Notes under the pieces: generated by a model
What the model was told of the DNA's origin: nothing
The model's input: only the letters and a program-made list of their open reading frames with translations
Databases searched by the model: none
Made by a program: the position numbers and the translations under genes
In this document: one piece after another, positions 45,013 through 55,084 of the stretch
Layout of the letters: each line of letters opens with the position of its first letter
Position numbering within the stretch: position 1 is the first letter of the stretch
Assembly (NCBI RefSeq): GCF_026191915.1
Contig: NZ_JAIMBY010000012.1
Location: 51,505-115,504, forward strand
Length of the DNA: 64,000 nucleotides
Source of the DNA: Acidiphilium sp. PA
Lineage (GTDB): Bacteria > Pseudomonadota > Alphaproteobacteria > Acetobacterales > Acetobacteraceae
Direction of reading: 5' to 3'

Positions 45013-46208
45013 TTCGCACCGGCCCGAAACCATGCACCGATCTCACCGCGCTCCGCCTTGGTCATATGCGTCACGTTGCCCGGTGGCATCGACTTCGCCT
45101 GCACCGCCTGCTGATCGATCAAGGCAGCGTGCCGGCGCACCTCCACCGCCGTGTCGAACATCAACCCGGCCGGCGCACTCGCCATCAGGCGCGGGTGCGC
45201 CGCATGGCAGGCCGCACAGCGCTGGCGCACGATGGGCATGATCGCTGCGGTTTTCACGATCGGTGCCGTCCCCGCCTGGGCCGGACCGGTCAGGCCGAGC
45301 CCGCCGGTCGGCGCCACCAGAACGATCAACGCAACGAACAGCACTCCGGCCACCGCAGGCAGTTTCCAGTCCTGGCGCCCCGTGTGGCGCAGGACGAAAT
45401 ACTGGCGGATCAGCGCACCGCCGATCATCGCCAGCCACAAATTCAGCCAATTCGCCGCACCACCATACAGCATGCTGAAATGGCTGCTCAGCATGGCGAA
45501 CACCACCGGCAGGGTGAAATACGTGTTGTGGACCGAACGTTGCTTGCCGCGCCTGCCCGGCGTCGGGTCCGGCGTCTCACCGCGCGACAGCGCATCGACC
45601 ATCTTGCGCTGGCCGGGAATGATCAGAAAGAACACATTAGCCGTCATGATGGTGCCCAGCATGGCGCCCACGATCAGAAACGCGGCCTGCGCCGAGAAAA
45701 GATGCGTCGAAACATAGCAGGCCGCACCGACGAACAAGGCAATCACGATACCGAGCAGCCTGTCGTTCGCGCCCAGCAGGCGGCACGCCGCATCATACAC
45801 CACCCAGCCGGCCAGCAGAAAACCGAGCACGGCAATCGCCGCGGTCAGCGGGGTCAGCGCCGCCACCGCGGGGTCGATCAGATAGGTGCCGGGCTGGAGC
45901 AGATACATCACCGTCAGCAACGAAAAACCCGACAGCCAGGTGGCGTAGGATTTCCATTTCGACCAATGCAGATCGGCCGGCATCTGCGGCGGCGAGACCA
46001 GATATTTCTGCGAATGATAAAACCCGCCGCCATGCACCGCCCAAAGCTCGCCGAACACGCCGCGCTGCCGCGCCGCCGCGTCACCCGGTTTGTGCAGGCT
46101 GTTATCGAGCATCACGAAGTAGAACGATTCCCCGATCCACGCGATCGCCGCGATCACATGGAGCCAGATCAACAGGGCCATCGCCCAGCCGGTCAGGTAC
46201 GTCATCAT
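45009..46208 (-). CDS. puuD: Membrane urate oxidase PuuD with C-terminal cytochrome c
   Basis: A 399-residue protein. About eight membrane helices at the N-terminus (MALLIWLHVIAAIAWIGESF) carry FGELWAVHGGGFYHSQKYLV and HNTYFTLPVVFAMLSSHFS, features of PuuD/urate hydroxylase proteins. After a short linker residues ~325-399 form a class I cytochrome c: CAACH haem site at 331-335 and an axial Met in SMPPGN. It oxidises urate to 5-hydroxyisourate, passing electrons to the respiratory chain rather than making H2O2. Confidence 0.92.
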   Translation of the reverse strand: MMTYLTGWAMALLIWLHVIAAIAWIGESFYFVMLDNSLHKPGDAAARQRGVFGELWAVHGGGFYHSQKYLVSPPQMPADLHWSKWKSYATWLSGFSLLTVMYLLQPGTYLIDPAVAALTPLTAAIAVLGFLLAGWVVYDAACRLLGANDRLLGIVIALFVGAACYVSTHLFSAQAAFLIVGAMLGTIMTANVFFLIIPGQRKMVDALSRGETPDPTPGRRGKQRSVHNTYFTLPVVFAMLSSHFSMLYGGAANWLNLWLAMIGGALIRQYFVLRHTGRQDWKLPAVAGVLFVALIVLVAPTGGLGLTGPAQAGTAPIVKTAAIMPIVRQRCAACHAAHPRLMASAPAGLMFDTAVEVRRHAALIDQQAVQAKSMPPGNVTHMTKAERGEIGAWFRAGAK

Positions 46209-46214
46209 CTGGGT

Positions 46215-46547
46215 TCAGCTTCCCCGGTAGGTGGTGTAGCTCCACGGCGATGCCAGGAGCGGAATATGATAATGCGACTGTGCGGCATCGATCCCGACCC
46301 GAATGATGATGTCACCGAAAAATGCGGGTGCCGCCGGTGGGTTTGCGAAATAAGGCCCCATCGCGAACACCAGATCGTACACGCCGCTCGCCAGATCGCC
46401 GCTCACCAATAGGGCACGGCCGTCGGCGTCCGTCACCGCACAGGCGACCGGCGTTGCCGGTGCGGCCGCGCTGTGCAGCCGTACCGTAACGCCACCCGCC
46501 GGGCGGCCGGTCGCAGTGTCGAGAACATGGGTCGTCAAACGGGTCAT
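46215..46547 (-). CDS. uraH: 5-hydroxyisourate hydrolase
   Basis: A 110-residue transthyretin-like enzyme. It starts MTRLTTHVLDTATGRPAGGV (catalytic His in THVLD) and ends SPWSYTTYRGS, the Y-R-G-S tail that distinguishes HIU hydrolase from transthyretin. The ATG at 46547 has GGAG at 7-nt spacing, and the longer TTG start is rejected. It converts 5-hydroxyisourate to OHCU. Confidence 0.93.
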   Translation of the reverse strand: MTRLTTHVLDTATGRPAGGVTVRLHSAAAPATPVACAVTDADGRALLVSGDLASGVYDLVFAMGPYFANPPAAPAFFGDIIIRVGIDAAQSHYHIPLLASPWSYTTYRGS

Positions 46548-46637
46548 GCGGGTCTCCAATGGTCGCGGGTCCTGCGGTTATCACGCCGGCGGACCGCACG
46601 ATGAGCGCAAATGCCGGTCATAAGCGCCTTCGTATGA

Positions 46638-47498
46638 TCATTCCGTCCGCGCTCCGCACGCTGCCGTCGTGCCGCACCGCCCGCACGCGGCATCGGCCGG
46701 CAGCGCAGCGATCGATCGAACGCCAGATCGCGCCGAACATGTCTGGAGCAGTTGTGCGGCGATCCCCAAAGCCAACACCGCCGGCTGCTTACCCGCAATC
46801 CCGGCCACCCCGATCGGGCATGTCAGACGCTCGATCGTATGGTCCGAAAAGCCCTGTCGCCGCCAGCGATGTTCAAATCGCGCCCGCTTGGTCGCCGAGC
46901 CGATCAACCCGACATACGCCGCATCGCCGCGCTGCAACGCCGCGGCGGTAATCGCCGCATCCAGCGCATGGCTATGCGTCATCACCAGAAACAAACTCCC
47001 CGCCGGCGCGCAGGCGACAGCACAAGCCGGGTCCGCGACGTGCCGCCGGCCGATCCGCGCTACGCCCCCCACTTCATCCCCCGGCATCGCCCCGGCGCGG
47101 CTATCGATCCAGTCGATCGAACACGGCAAAGCCGCCAGCACCGCCACCAGCGCCCGCCCGACATGCCCCGCGCCGTGCAATTGCAAATGAAACAACGCAG
47201 GCTCCGGCGGCAGATGCGCCGCAAACCAGGGCAGATAGCGCAGGCTCACCACCCCGCCGCAGCACTGGCCAAGCTGCGGCCCGAGCGCGGCGGTTTCGGC
47301 AAATACCGTGGCACGCGCCGGATCATCCCGCCACGCCGCAAGCAGCCGCCGCGCCGTCGCCACCGCGCCATATTCGAGCTGACCACCGCCGATGCTGCCT
47401 TCGGTGTCGCCCGGCCGCACCAGCATCCGCGCCCCCGGCTCGCGCGGTGCCGAACCCAGCACCGTCGATATTTCGATGCACACACCCAACGGTGTCAT
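46638..47498 (-). CDS. xdhC: Xanthine dehydrogenase accessory protein XdhC
   Basis: A 286-residue Moco-insertion factor. EGSIGGGQLEYGAVATARRL, QLGQCCGGVVSL with the paired Cys, LHLQ-type Rossmann HGAGHVGRALV, MTHSHALDAAI and AYVGLIGSATKRARF are XdhC blocks. It overlaps xdhB (ATGA). A 90-nt gap separates it from uraH, where a secondary promoter could lie. Confidence 0.92.
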   Translation of the reverse strand: MTPLGVCIEISTVLGSAPREPGARMLVRPGDTEGSIGGGQLEYGAVATARRLLAAWRDDPARATVFAETAALGPQLGQCCGGVVSLRYLPWFAAHLPPEPALFHLQLHGAGHVGRALVAVLAALPCSIDWIDSRAGAMPGDEVGGVARIGRRHVADPACAVACAPAGSLFLVMTHSHALDAAITAAALQRGDAAYVGLIGSATKRARFEHRWRRQGFSDHTIERLTCPIGVAGIAGKQPAVLALGIAAQLLQTCSARSGVRSIAALPADAACGRCGTTAACGARTE

Positions 47499-49903
47499 GG
47501 CTGCCTCGCCTCGATCGAAGCGATCGCATCGAGCACCGCCTCGGGCGTCGCCGGCGCGCGCAAATCCGGATCGGCCCCCACCCCGCCGGTTGCCGCAATC
47601 GCATCGCGAATTGCGAGCAACACCGAAAACGCCAGCAACATCGGCGGCTCACCCACCGCCTTCGAACGGTGGATCGTCGGCTCGGCGTTCGGATTGTCAA
47701 ACAATCTGGTATGCAGTGCCGCCGGGCAATCATTCGCGGTCGGTATCTTGTAGGTGCTCGGCGCATGGGTCAGCAGCCGCCCATCGGTTGCGTGCCACAC
47801 CAGCTCCTCGGTCGTCAGCCACCCCATGCTCTGGATGAAACCGCCCTCGATCTGGCCGATATCGATCGCCGGGTTCAGCGAGCGCCCGGCATCATGCAGA
47901 ATATCCGCCCGCAGCAGCGACACCTCGCCGGTCAGCGTGTCGATCATCACCTCGCTCACCGCGGCGCCATAGGCGAAGTAATAAAACGGCCGCCCATGCA
48001 AACTCTTCGGATTCCAGTGCACTTTCGGCGTTGCGTAGAACCCGTCGCTCCACAGCTGCACCCGCGCCTCATAGGCCTGGCGCACCAGGGTCGCGAAGGA
48101 AACCGCAGTGCCGCCGACCCGGACAACATCATTGGCGAATTTCACTTCGCCCGCCTCGCCACCATGACGAGCCGCCGCGAAATCCGCCAGCCGGTTGCGA
48201 ATCGTGATCGCCGCGTCCCGCGCCGCCATGCCGTTCAGATCGGCGCCGGTCGACGCGGCGGTCGCCGAAGTATTGGCGATCTTCGAGGTATCTGCCGCAC
48301 TGCACCGCACCGCCGCAAACCCGATACCCAGCGCATCCGCGACCACCTGCGCCACCTTGGTGTTCAGCCCCTGCCCCATCTCGGTGCCGCCATGATTGAC
48401 CAGCACGCTGCCGTCGGCATACACATGCACCAGCGCGCCGGCCTGGTTGAGATGCGGCACGTTGAACGAAATGCCGAATTTCACCGGCGTCAGCGCAATA
48501 CCCTTTTTCAATACGACATTCGAACGATTGAACGCCGCCACCGCCGCAACCCGCCCCGGGTAATCCGCCTGTGCCACCAGCTCATCGACCAGTGCCGCAC
48601 TCACATTATCCTCGATCGTCTGGCGATATGGCGTCACGTTGCGATCCGCCACCCCGTAGAAATTCGCCCGCCGCACCGCGAGCGGATCGCGCCCGAGATG
48701 CCGCGCAATCCGGTCCATCACGATCTCGATCAGCAATGCCCCCTGCGGCCCGCCGAACCCGCGAAACGCCGTGTTGCTCTGGGTATTGGTGCGCGCGACA
48801 AACCCGTGGATCGCGACCTCCGGCAGGTAATAAGCGTTATCCAGATGGCACAGCGCACGCGTCATCACCGCACCCGACAGATCGGCCGAATGCCCGCCAT
48901 TGGCGATCAGCGTCGCCTCGATGCCGGTGATCCGCCCCTCGTCATCGAATGCGACATCGTAATCATATTCGAACGGATGCCGCCGCCCGGTCATGATGAA
49001 ATCATCGTCCCGATCGAGCCGCAATTTTACCGGCCGGCCCAGCCGTGCCGCGGCAATCCCCGCGCAGCACGCGAACAACGCCGATTGCGATTCCTTGCCC
49101 CCGAACCCGCCGCCCATCCGCCGGCATTCGACCAGCACCTGATGGCTGCGCCACCCCAGCGCATGCGCGATCAGATGCTGCATCTCGCTCGGATGCTGCG
49201 TGGAACACAGCACACGCAGCCCCTCGTTCTCGGCGGGCAGCGCGTAGGTGATCTGCCCCTCCAGATAAAACTGCTCCTGCCCACCCAAACTGAACTGCCC
49301 GCCAAGCCGGTGCGGCCCCGCCGCCAGCGCGGCCGCCAGCGCGCCGGGCGCCGATTCGCGGACCAGAAGCGCCGGCGGCACCAACGCATCGCCCCGCGCA
49401 TAGGCTTCGCGCGCGCTCAGCACCGGCGTCATCTCTTCGATGTCCAGGCACGGGCCGCTCCGCGCCGCGGCCTGGCGCGCCCGATCACGCCCGGTCGCAA
49501 CAATCAACGCCACCGGCTGCCCCCGATAGCGCAGCGTGCCCTCGGCCAGAATCGGATCGTCATGGACCACCGGGCCGCAATCATTCGCCCCTGGAATATC
49601 CGCAGCGGTCAGCACCGCAACCACCCCCGGCATCGCCAGCAGCGCGGCCCGATCGATCGCGCGCAGCACACCCGAAGCCACCGGCGAGGGCGCCAGCGCC
49701 GCATGCAGCGTGCCGGCCGCTTCCGGCACGTCATCGACATAGGGTGCCGCCCCGGCGACATGCAGATGCGCCGATTCATGCGCGGCACTGATCCCCACCC
49801 GCGCGCCCGCGCGCAGCGCCGCCGCCTCACTGTCATCGAGCCGCAGCGGAATATCGCGCGCAAACCCGCACGCCGCACGATCCGGGCTGAAATCCTGGTT
49901 CAT
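47495..49903 (-). CDS. xdhB: Xanthine dehydrogenase, molybdenum-binding subunit
   Basis: An 802-residue Moco subunit. FSLGGQEQFYLEGQITYALP has the substrate-channel Glu, MGGGFGGKESQS, AFRGFGGPQGALL, HGGTEMGQGLNTKVAQV and the catalytic base Glu in SKAVGEPPML are all present. It oxidises hypoxanthine and xanthine to urate. The start at 49903 overlaps the xdhA stop (ATGA). Confidence 0.95.
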   Translation of the reverse strand: MNQDFSPDRAACGFARDIPLRLDDSEAAALRAGARVGISAAHESAHLHVAGAAPYVDDVPEAAGTLHAALAPSPVASGVLRAIDRAALLAMPGVVAVLTAADIPGANDCGPVVHDDPILAEGTLRYRGQPVALIVATGRDRARQAAARSGPCLDIEEMTPVLSAREAYARGDALVPPALLVRESAPGALAAALAAGPHRLGGQFSLGGQEQFYLEGQITYALPAENEGLRVLCSTQHPSEMQHLIAHALGWRSHQVLVECRRMGGGFGGKESQSALFACCAGIAAARLGRPVKLRLDRDDDFIMTGRRHPFEYDYDVAFDDEGRITGIEATLIANGGHSADLSGAVMTRALCHLDNAYYLPEVAIHGFVARTNTQSNTAFRGFGGPQGALLIEIVMDRIARHLGRDPLAVRRANFYGVADRNVTPYRQTIEDNVSAALVDELVAQADYPGRVAAVAAFNRSNVVLKKGIALTPVKFGISFNVPHLNQAGALVHVYADGSVLVNHGGTEMGQGLNTKVAQVVADALGIGFAAVRCSAADTSKIANTSATAASTGADLNGMAARDAAITIRNRLADFAAARHGGEAGEVKFANDVVRVGGTAVSFATLVRQAYEARVQLWSDGFYATPKVHWNPKSLHGRPFYYFAYGAAVSEVMIDTLTGEVSLLRADILHDAGRSLNPAIDIGQIEGGFIQSMGWLTTEELVWHATDGRLLTHAPSTYKIPTANDCPAALHTRLFDNPNAEPTIHRSKAVGEPPMLLAFSVLLAIRDAIAATGGVGADPDLRAPATPEAVLDAIASIEARQP

Positions 49904-51432
49904 GCCGCCCCCGCCGTCGCGAACGGGCGCACCCGCACCGAAGCCGAAGGCAGCGGTGCCGCCCTGCGCGTCTCCAGCCAGAACCGCCACAGCAGGTTCC
50001 GCGCCACCACGCGCCGATACGCCCGGCTCGCCCGCAAATCCGAAAGCGGTGCGAAATCCTCATCCAGCGCAACCATCGCCGCCCGCACCGCCGCCTCGTC
50101 CCACACCGCACCCTGCAGTGCCGCCTCGGCATGGCGCGCCCGCCGCACCGTCGCGGCCATGCCGCCGAACGCCAGCCGAACCCGGCTGATCGTCTCGCCC
50201 GCGAGCGTCACGGCCAGGCCGCAACTCAGCGCGGAAATATCGCAATCGAACCGCTTCGATATCTTGTAGGCCCGCATCCGGGTGTCAGGGTCCGGCAGCG
50301 GCACCAGAATCGCGCGCAGAAACTCGCCCGGCGCCAGATCGTTGCGCATATAGTCATGATAAAACGCATCGAGCGGCACTTCCCGGCACCGCGTGCCATG
50401 CTGCAGCACCAGTCGCGCATCCATCGCCATCAGAACGGGTGCCGCATCGCCGATCGGCGAGCCATTGGCGACATTGCCGCCCATCGTGCCCGCATGGCGC
50501 ACCGGCGGCCCGGCAAACCGCAGCGCCATCTCACCCAAGGCCGGTTCCAGCCCGACCAGCGCCGCCCAGGCGGCTTCCAGCGTCGCCCCGGCGCCGATCC
50601 GCAGCAGGTCGCCCTCGGGTTCAATGCAGCGCAGTGCAGCAACATCGCCGAGATAGACCAGATCCCCGACATCACGGAACTGCTTGTTCACCCACAACCC
50701 GATGTCGGTCGCCCCGGCCAGCAAGGTCGCCTCCGGCCGCCCGGCGTACCAGGATGCCAGCGCCTCAACCGTGCGCGGCGCATAAAACCGCGCCCCCGCC
50801 TCGCGCGCCGCGGCATACCGCAACCCCGCGCCGGTCTCCGCCGCGATCGCCCGCAGCGCCGCCTCGATCGGCGCGGTATCCAGCATCGCCGGCGGCAGCG
50901 TGAACATCCGCGCCCCGGCATCCAGAATCGGGCGATACCCGGTGCAGCGGCATAAATTCCCCGCCAGATCATGCGCAAGCGCCGTGCGGTCCGGCGTCGT
51001 CCGCGCCGCCTGATGCCGCAGATACGTCGCGAACAGCGACATCACGATGCCCGGCGTGCAGAAACCGCACTGCGACCCGTGGCAATCCACCATCGCCTGC
51101 TGCACCGGGTGCAGCACCCGATCGGTCATCCCCGCCAGATCCTCGATGGTCAACAGCGCCTTGCCATGCAGCGTCGGCAGAAACCGGATGCACGCATTGA
51201 CCGGCCGCAACACCAGATCGCCCGCCCGGATGCCGCCCGCATCGCCCGCCTCATCGGCAAGCGCCGCGACAATCACCGTGCACGCGCCGCAATCGCCCTC
51301 GGCGCAACCTTCCTTGGTGCCGGTCCGCCGCGCCACGCCGCGCAGCCACGCCAGCACTGTCGCGGTGATCGGTTGATCATCGATTTTGACGATCCGGTTG
51401 TCGAAGTAAAAACTGATCGGCTGCTGCATCAT
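49900..51432 (-). CDS. xdhA: Xanthine dehydrogenase, Fe-S/FAD subunit
   Basis: A 510-residue protein. Residues ~43-75 hold the plant-type [2Fe-2S] cluster (KEGCAEGDCGACTVIV, VNACIRFL); the second cluster is in CHGSQCGFCTPG and NLCRCTGYRPI; an FAD domain with LLAGATDIGLWVNKQ and RHAGTMGGNVANGSPIGDAA follows. It passes electrons from the Moco subunit to NAD. First gene of the long purine run; ATGATG at 51432/51429. Confidence 0.95.
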   Translation of the reverse strand: MMQQPISFYFDNRIVKIDDQPITATVLAWLRGVARRTGTKEGCAEGDCGACTVIVAALADEAGDAGGIRAGDLVLRPVNACIRFLPTLHGKALLTIEDLAGMTDRVLHPVQQAMVDCHGSQCGFCTPGIVMSLFATYLRHQAARTTPDRTALAHDLAGNLCRCTGYRPILDAGARMFTLPPAMLDTAPIEAALRAIAAETGAGLRYAAAREAGARFYAPRTVEALASWYAGRPEATLLAGATDIGLWVNKQFRDVGDLVYLGDVAALRCIEPEGDLLRIGAGATLEAAWAALVGLEPALGEMALRFAGPPVRHAGTMGGNVANGSPIGDAAPVLMAMDARLVLQHGTRCREVPLDAFYHDYMRNDLAPGEFLRAILVPLPDPDTRMRAYKISKRFDCDISALSCGLAVTLAGETISRVRLAFGGMAATVRRARHAEAALQGAVWDEAAVRAAMVALDEDFAPLSDLRASRAYRRVVARNLLWRFWLETRRAAPLPSASVRVRPFATAGAA

Positions 51433-51516
51433 GTCCCGATTCCGCTGACGATTGGACCCTGCGAGCCCATGATTGGGACACATCGCCGCCGGTCTAATCA
51501 AGCGAAATCGGCCCCG

Positions 51517-51535
51517 TGAGGCCAAATCGACCTCA
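51517..51535. promoter_or_regulatory. Candidate operator ahead of xdhA
   Basis: TGAGG-N9-CCTCA in the 114-nt gap between the IclR stop and xdhA; the wider sequence TGAGGCCAAATCGACCTCA is nearly palindromic. It is a plausible site for purine control, but no footprint is known. Confidence 0.3.
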
Positions 51536-51546
51536 TAAGCGCAGGC

Positions 51547-52380
51547 TTATGGCATCCGCCCGCCGAACAGCGCGGTAATCGCCTCCGCCTTGCGCTTCAC
51601 CTGCTGGCCGAGCAGGGGGATGCGCGCATCGCTGATCCGCGCCATCGGGCCGGACACCGAAACCGCCGCCACCGCCTCGGCACTCTCATTGAAGATCACC
51701 GCGGCAATGCACCGCAGGCCGATCGCGTGCTCCTCGTCATCGATCGCGTAGCCCCGCGCCCGCGCCGCGGCCAGATCGGCGCGCAAGCCCGCCGTGGTGT
51801 TGATCGTCTTCACCGTCATCCGCGCCATGCCGCGCTGGTGCAGCACCCGCCCGATCTCGGCATCGCTCATCGCCGACAGCAACGCCTTGCCCACACCCGA
51901 ACAATGCAACGGCACCCGCCCGCCCGGCCGGGCGAACGCGCGCATCATCTGCCGGCATTCGACCTGCGCGAGATACACCGCCTCATGCTGATCCTCGACC
52001 GCAAGGTTCACGGTCTCCTCGGATTCCTCCATCAGCGCGCGCATATGCGGCCGTGCCAGCCCCGCGACATTGCGGGTTTTCAGAAACGCATTGCCCGCCA
52101 CGAACGCCTGCACCCCAACCGACCACAACCGCCGCTCGGCATCGAAATGCACATAGCGCTCCTGTTCCAGCGTGGTGAGCAGCCGATGCGCGGTGGAGGG
52201 CGACAGACCCACGAGCCGGGCGATCTCCGTCAACGTCACACCCTCATCCGCCGCGGCCAGCCGGTTCAGGATCGCCAGCGATCGCACCAGCGATTGCACC
52301 TGCATCGACCGCTCCACCGGTGCCGCCGTCCGCGCCCGCGTCGCCGCCGGGGGTCTCTCAGCCGAAACGCGCGCCCGCAT
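51547..52380 (-). CDS. IclR-family regulator of the purine/glyoxylate genes
   Basis: A 277-residue regulator. The winged helix is LVRSLAILNRLAAADEGVTL, then LTEIARLVGLSPSTAHRLL; the effector domain has LHCSGVGKALLSAM and YAIDDEEHAIGLRCIAA. This resembles AllR, the glyoxylate/allantoin-responsive IclR protein. It lies between xdhA (same strand, downstream) and gcl (divergent), so it is well placed to repress both. Start at 52380. Confidence 0.88.
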   Translation of the reverse strand: MRARVSAERPPAATRARTAAPVERSMQVQSLVRSLAILNRLAAADEGVTLTEIARLVGLSPSTAHRLLTTLEQERYVHFDAERRLWSVGVQAFVAGNAFLKTRNVAGLARPHMRALMEESEETVNLAVEDQHEAVYLAQVECRQMMRAFARPGGRVPLHCSGVGKALLSAMSDAEIGRVLHQRGMARMTVKTINTTAGLRADLAAARARGYAIDDEEHAIGLRCIAAVIFNESAEAVAAVSVSGPMARISDARIPLLGQQVKRKAEAITALFGGRMP

Positions 52381-52423
52381 GGAACCTCGCAACCTGTTGT
52401 TAAAAAAGCCTATTCCAATGACA

Positions 52424-52440
52424 TTTTCACATCGTGAAAA
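52424..52440. promoter_or_regulatory. Palindromic operator candidate between iclR and gcl
   Basis: TTTTCAC-ATC-GTGAAAA, perfect 7-bp arms, in the AT-rich divergent spacer. AllR-type proteins bind TTCC/GAAAA-like palindromes, so this is the best candidate site for IclR control of gcl and of itself. Confidence 0.5.
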
Positions 52441-52511
52441 CATTATTGCAAACGACATCAGCGGGCGCAATGCTCAGCCACCAAACAAAAACAATCCGAC
52501 GGAGGGGTAAA

Positions 52512-54281
52512 ATGGCCAAAATGAAAGCAATCGAGGCGGCGGTGCGCGTGCTGCGGCGCGAGGGGGTCAACACTGCGTTCGGCGTGCCCGGTGCCGCGAT
52601 CAACCCGCTCTATGCCGCCCTCAGGGCGGATGGCGGCATCCGCCACATCCTGGCGCGCCATGTCGAAGGGGCGTCCCACATGGCGGATGGCTATTCCCGC
52701 GCCGCCGCCGGCAACATCGGTGTCTGCATCGGCACCTCCGGCCCGGCCGGCACCGACATGATCACCGGCCTCTACGCCGCCCAGGCGGATTCCATCCCCA
52801 TGCTGTGCATCACGGGCCAGGCGCCGCGCGCGCGTCTGTACAAGGAGGATTTCCAGGCCGTCGATATCGAATCGATCGCCCGCCCCGTCACCAAATGGGC
52901 GGTCTGCGTGCGCGAACCCGCCCTGGTGCCAATGGTGTTCCAGCAGGCGTTCCACACCATGCGCACCGGCCGCCCCGGTCCGGTGCTGATCGACCTGCCG
53001 ATCGACGTGCAGATGGCCGAAATCGAATTCGACGACGACACCTACGAACCCCTGCCGGTCCACAAACCCGCCGCCACGCGCCGCCAGGCCGAAAAAGCGA
53101 TTGCCATGCTCAACGCCGCCGAGCGCCCGGTCATCATCGCCGGCGGCGGCATCCTGAACGCCGACGCCGCCGACCGTCTGGTCGCCTTCGCCGAGCTCGC
53201 CGGCATCCCGGTGATCCCGACGCTGATGGGCTGGGGTGCCATCCCGGACGATCATCCGCTGATGGCCGGCATGGTCGGCCTGCAGACCAGCCACCGCTAC
53301 GGCAACGCCAATTTCCTCGCCGCCGATTTCGCGCTGGGCATCGGCAACCGCTGGGCCAACCGCCACACCGGCTCGATCGAGACCTACACGCGGGGCCGCA
53401 CTTTCGTGCATGTCGATATCGAACCGACCCAGATCGGCCGCGTGTTCGGGCCCGATTTCGGCATCGTCTCCGATGCCGGCGCGGCGCTCGACCAGTTCAT
53501 CGCCGTCGCCGCCGATCTGAAACAGCAAGGCCGGCTGCGCGACCGGTCCGAATGGGCCGCCGCCTGCGGCCATCGCAAGGCGGTGATGCTGCGCAAGACG
53601 CATTTCGATCAGGTGCCCCTCAAGCCGCAGCGCGTCTATCAGGAAATGAACGAGAGTCTGCCGCGCGACACCTGCTACGTCACCACCATCGGCCTGTCGC
53701 AGATCGCGGGCGCGCAATTCCTGCGCGTCTACCAGCCGCGCAACTGGGTCAATTGCGGCCAGGCCGGCCCGCTCGGCTGGACCCTGCCGGCCGCACTCGG
53801 CGTGCGCGCCGCCTGCCCGGACAAAACCATCGTCGCCCTCTCCGGCGACTACGATTTCCAGTTCATGATCGAGGAACTCGCGGTCGGCGCCCAGCACAAA
53901 CTGCCTTACCTGCATGTGGTGGTGAACAATTCCTACCTCGGCCTGATCCGTCAGGCGCAACGCGGCTTCAGCATGGATTTCGAGGTCAGCCTCGCCTTCG
54001 ACAACATCAACGCCGATCCCGATCAGGACGACGTCCGCGGCTACGGCGTCGATCACGTCGCGGTCGCCGAGGGGCTCGGCTGCAAGGCGATACGGGTAAA
54101 AAGCCCCAATGAATTCAAGGATGCCTTCGCCCGCGCCCATGCGCTGATGGCCGAGTTCCAGGTCCCCGTGGTGATCGAATTCATCCTCGAACGCGTCACC
54201 AACATCGCCATGGGCACCGAGATCGACGCGGTCAACGAATTCGAGGACATCCTCTGCCTCGATCCCAACCTCGCGCTTTAG
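52512..54281 (+). CDS. gcl: Glyoxylate carboligase (tartronate-semialdehyde synthase)
   Basis: A 589-residue ThDP/FAD enzyme. Val51 ([16 protein letters not shown]) replaces the Glu that is otherwise universal in ThDP enzymes; that Val is the signature of Gcl. [19 protein letters not shown] and [15 protein letters not shown] (ThDP-binding G-D-x-x-x) agree. It joins two glyoxylates to tartronate semialdehyde with loss of CO2. GGAGGGG 6 nt before the ATG at 52512. Confidence 0.96.
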   Translation: MAKMKAIEAAVRVLRREGVNTAFGVPGAAINPLYAALRADGGIRHILARHVEGASHMADGYSRAAAGNIGVCIGTSGPAGTDMITGLYAAQADSIPMLCITGQAPRARLYKEDFQAVDIESIARPVTKWAVCVREPALVPMVFQQAFHTMRTGRPGPVLIDLPIDVQMAEIEFDDDTYEPLPVHKPAATRRQAEKAIAMLNAAERPVIIAGGGILNADAADRLVAFAELAGIPVIPTLMGWGAIPDDHPLMAGMVGLQTSHRYGNANFLAADFALGIGNRWANRHTGSIETYTRGRTFVHVDIEPTQIGRVFGPDFGIVSDAGAALDQFIAVAADLKQQGRLRDRSEWAAACGHRKAVMLRKTHFDQVPLKPQRVYQEMNESLPRDTCYVTTIGLSQIAGAQFLRVYQPRNWVNCGQAGPLGWTLPAALGVRAACPDKTIVALSGDYDFQFMIEELAVGAQHKLPYLHVVVNNSYLGLIRQAQRGFSMDFEVSLAFDNINADPDQDDVRGYGVDHVAVAEGLGCKAIRVKSPNEFKDAFARAHALMAEFQVPVVIEFILERVTNIAMGTEIDAVNEFEDILCLDPNLAL

Positions 54282-54295
54282 GACAGGAGCCGACC

Positions 54296-55084
54296 ATGCC
54301 GCGTTTCGCCGCCAACCTGACCATGCTGTTCACCGACCTGCCGTTCCTCGACCGCTTCGCCGCCGCGCGCGGCGCCGGGTTCGACGCCGTCGAGTTCCTG
54401 TTCCCCTACGCCTTCCCCAAAGCCGCCGTGCAGGACGCGCTCGGCCAGCACGGTCTCCGCCTCGTGCTCCACAACCTGCCCGCTGGCAATTGGGAGGCGG
54501 GCGAACGCGGCATCGCCTGCGATCCGGCCCGCACCAGCGAATTTCGCGACGGCGTCGGCCGCGCGATCGACTACGCCACCACCCTCGGCTGCCCCGCGCT
54601 CAACTGCCTCGCCGGCATCGTCGCCGCCGGGCACCACGCCATCGCCCGCGACACCTTGATCGAAAACCTCGCCTTCGCGGCCGACGCCCTGCAACAGGCC
54701 GGCCTCACCTTGCTGCTCGAACCGGTCAACACCCGCGACATTCCCGGCTTCTTCGTCAACCGCACCGATCAGGCGCTCGGTATCATCGATGCGGTCGCAT
54801 CCCCCAGCCTGAAACTTCAGTACGATATCTATCACGCCCAGGTGATGGAGGGCGATCTGAGCCGCACCATCGAGGCGCATTTCCCGCGCATCGGCCATAT
54901 CCAGCTCGCCGACAATCCCGGCCGCCACGAACCCGGCACCGGTGAAATCAACTACGCCCACCTGTTTCATCTGATCGACGATCTGGGCTACCAGGGATGG
55001 ATCGGCTGCGAATACAAACCCGCGACCACGACCACCGCCGGCCTCGGCTGGCTGAACACCTATCGCACGGAGAACGTCCTATGA
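54296..55084 (+). CDS. hyi: Hydroxypyruvate isomerase
   Basis: A 262-residue TIM-barrel enzyme. PRFAANLTMLFTDLPFLDRF, FDAVEFLFPY, LLLEPVNTRDIPGFF, LKLQYDIYHAQVMEGDL and HIQLADNPGRHEPGTGEINY are the Hyi blocks, with metal-binding Glu, Asp and His. It interconverts hydroxypyruvate and tartronate semialdehyde. It lies 14 nt after gcl. Confidence 0.94.
   Translation: MPRFAANLTMLFTDLPFLDRFAAARGAGFDAVEFLFPYAFPKAAVQDALGQHGLRLVLHNLPAGNWEAGERGIACDPARTSEFRDGVGRAIDYATTLGCPALNCLAGIVAAGHHAIARDTLIENLAFAADALQQAGLTLLLEPVNTRDIPGFFVNRTDQALGIIDAVASPSLKLQYDIYHAQVMEGDLSRTIEAHFPRIGHIQLADNPGRHEPGTGEINYAHLFHLIDDLGYQGWIGCEYKPATTTTAGLGWLNTYRTENVL

Noticed and set aside
47447..50269. A 940-codon plus-strand frame opposite xdhB and xdhC.
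   Set aside because: Arg/His/Pro-rich shadow of the xanthine dehydrogenase genes with no recognisable motif.
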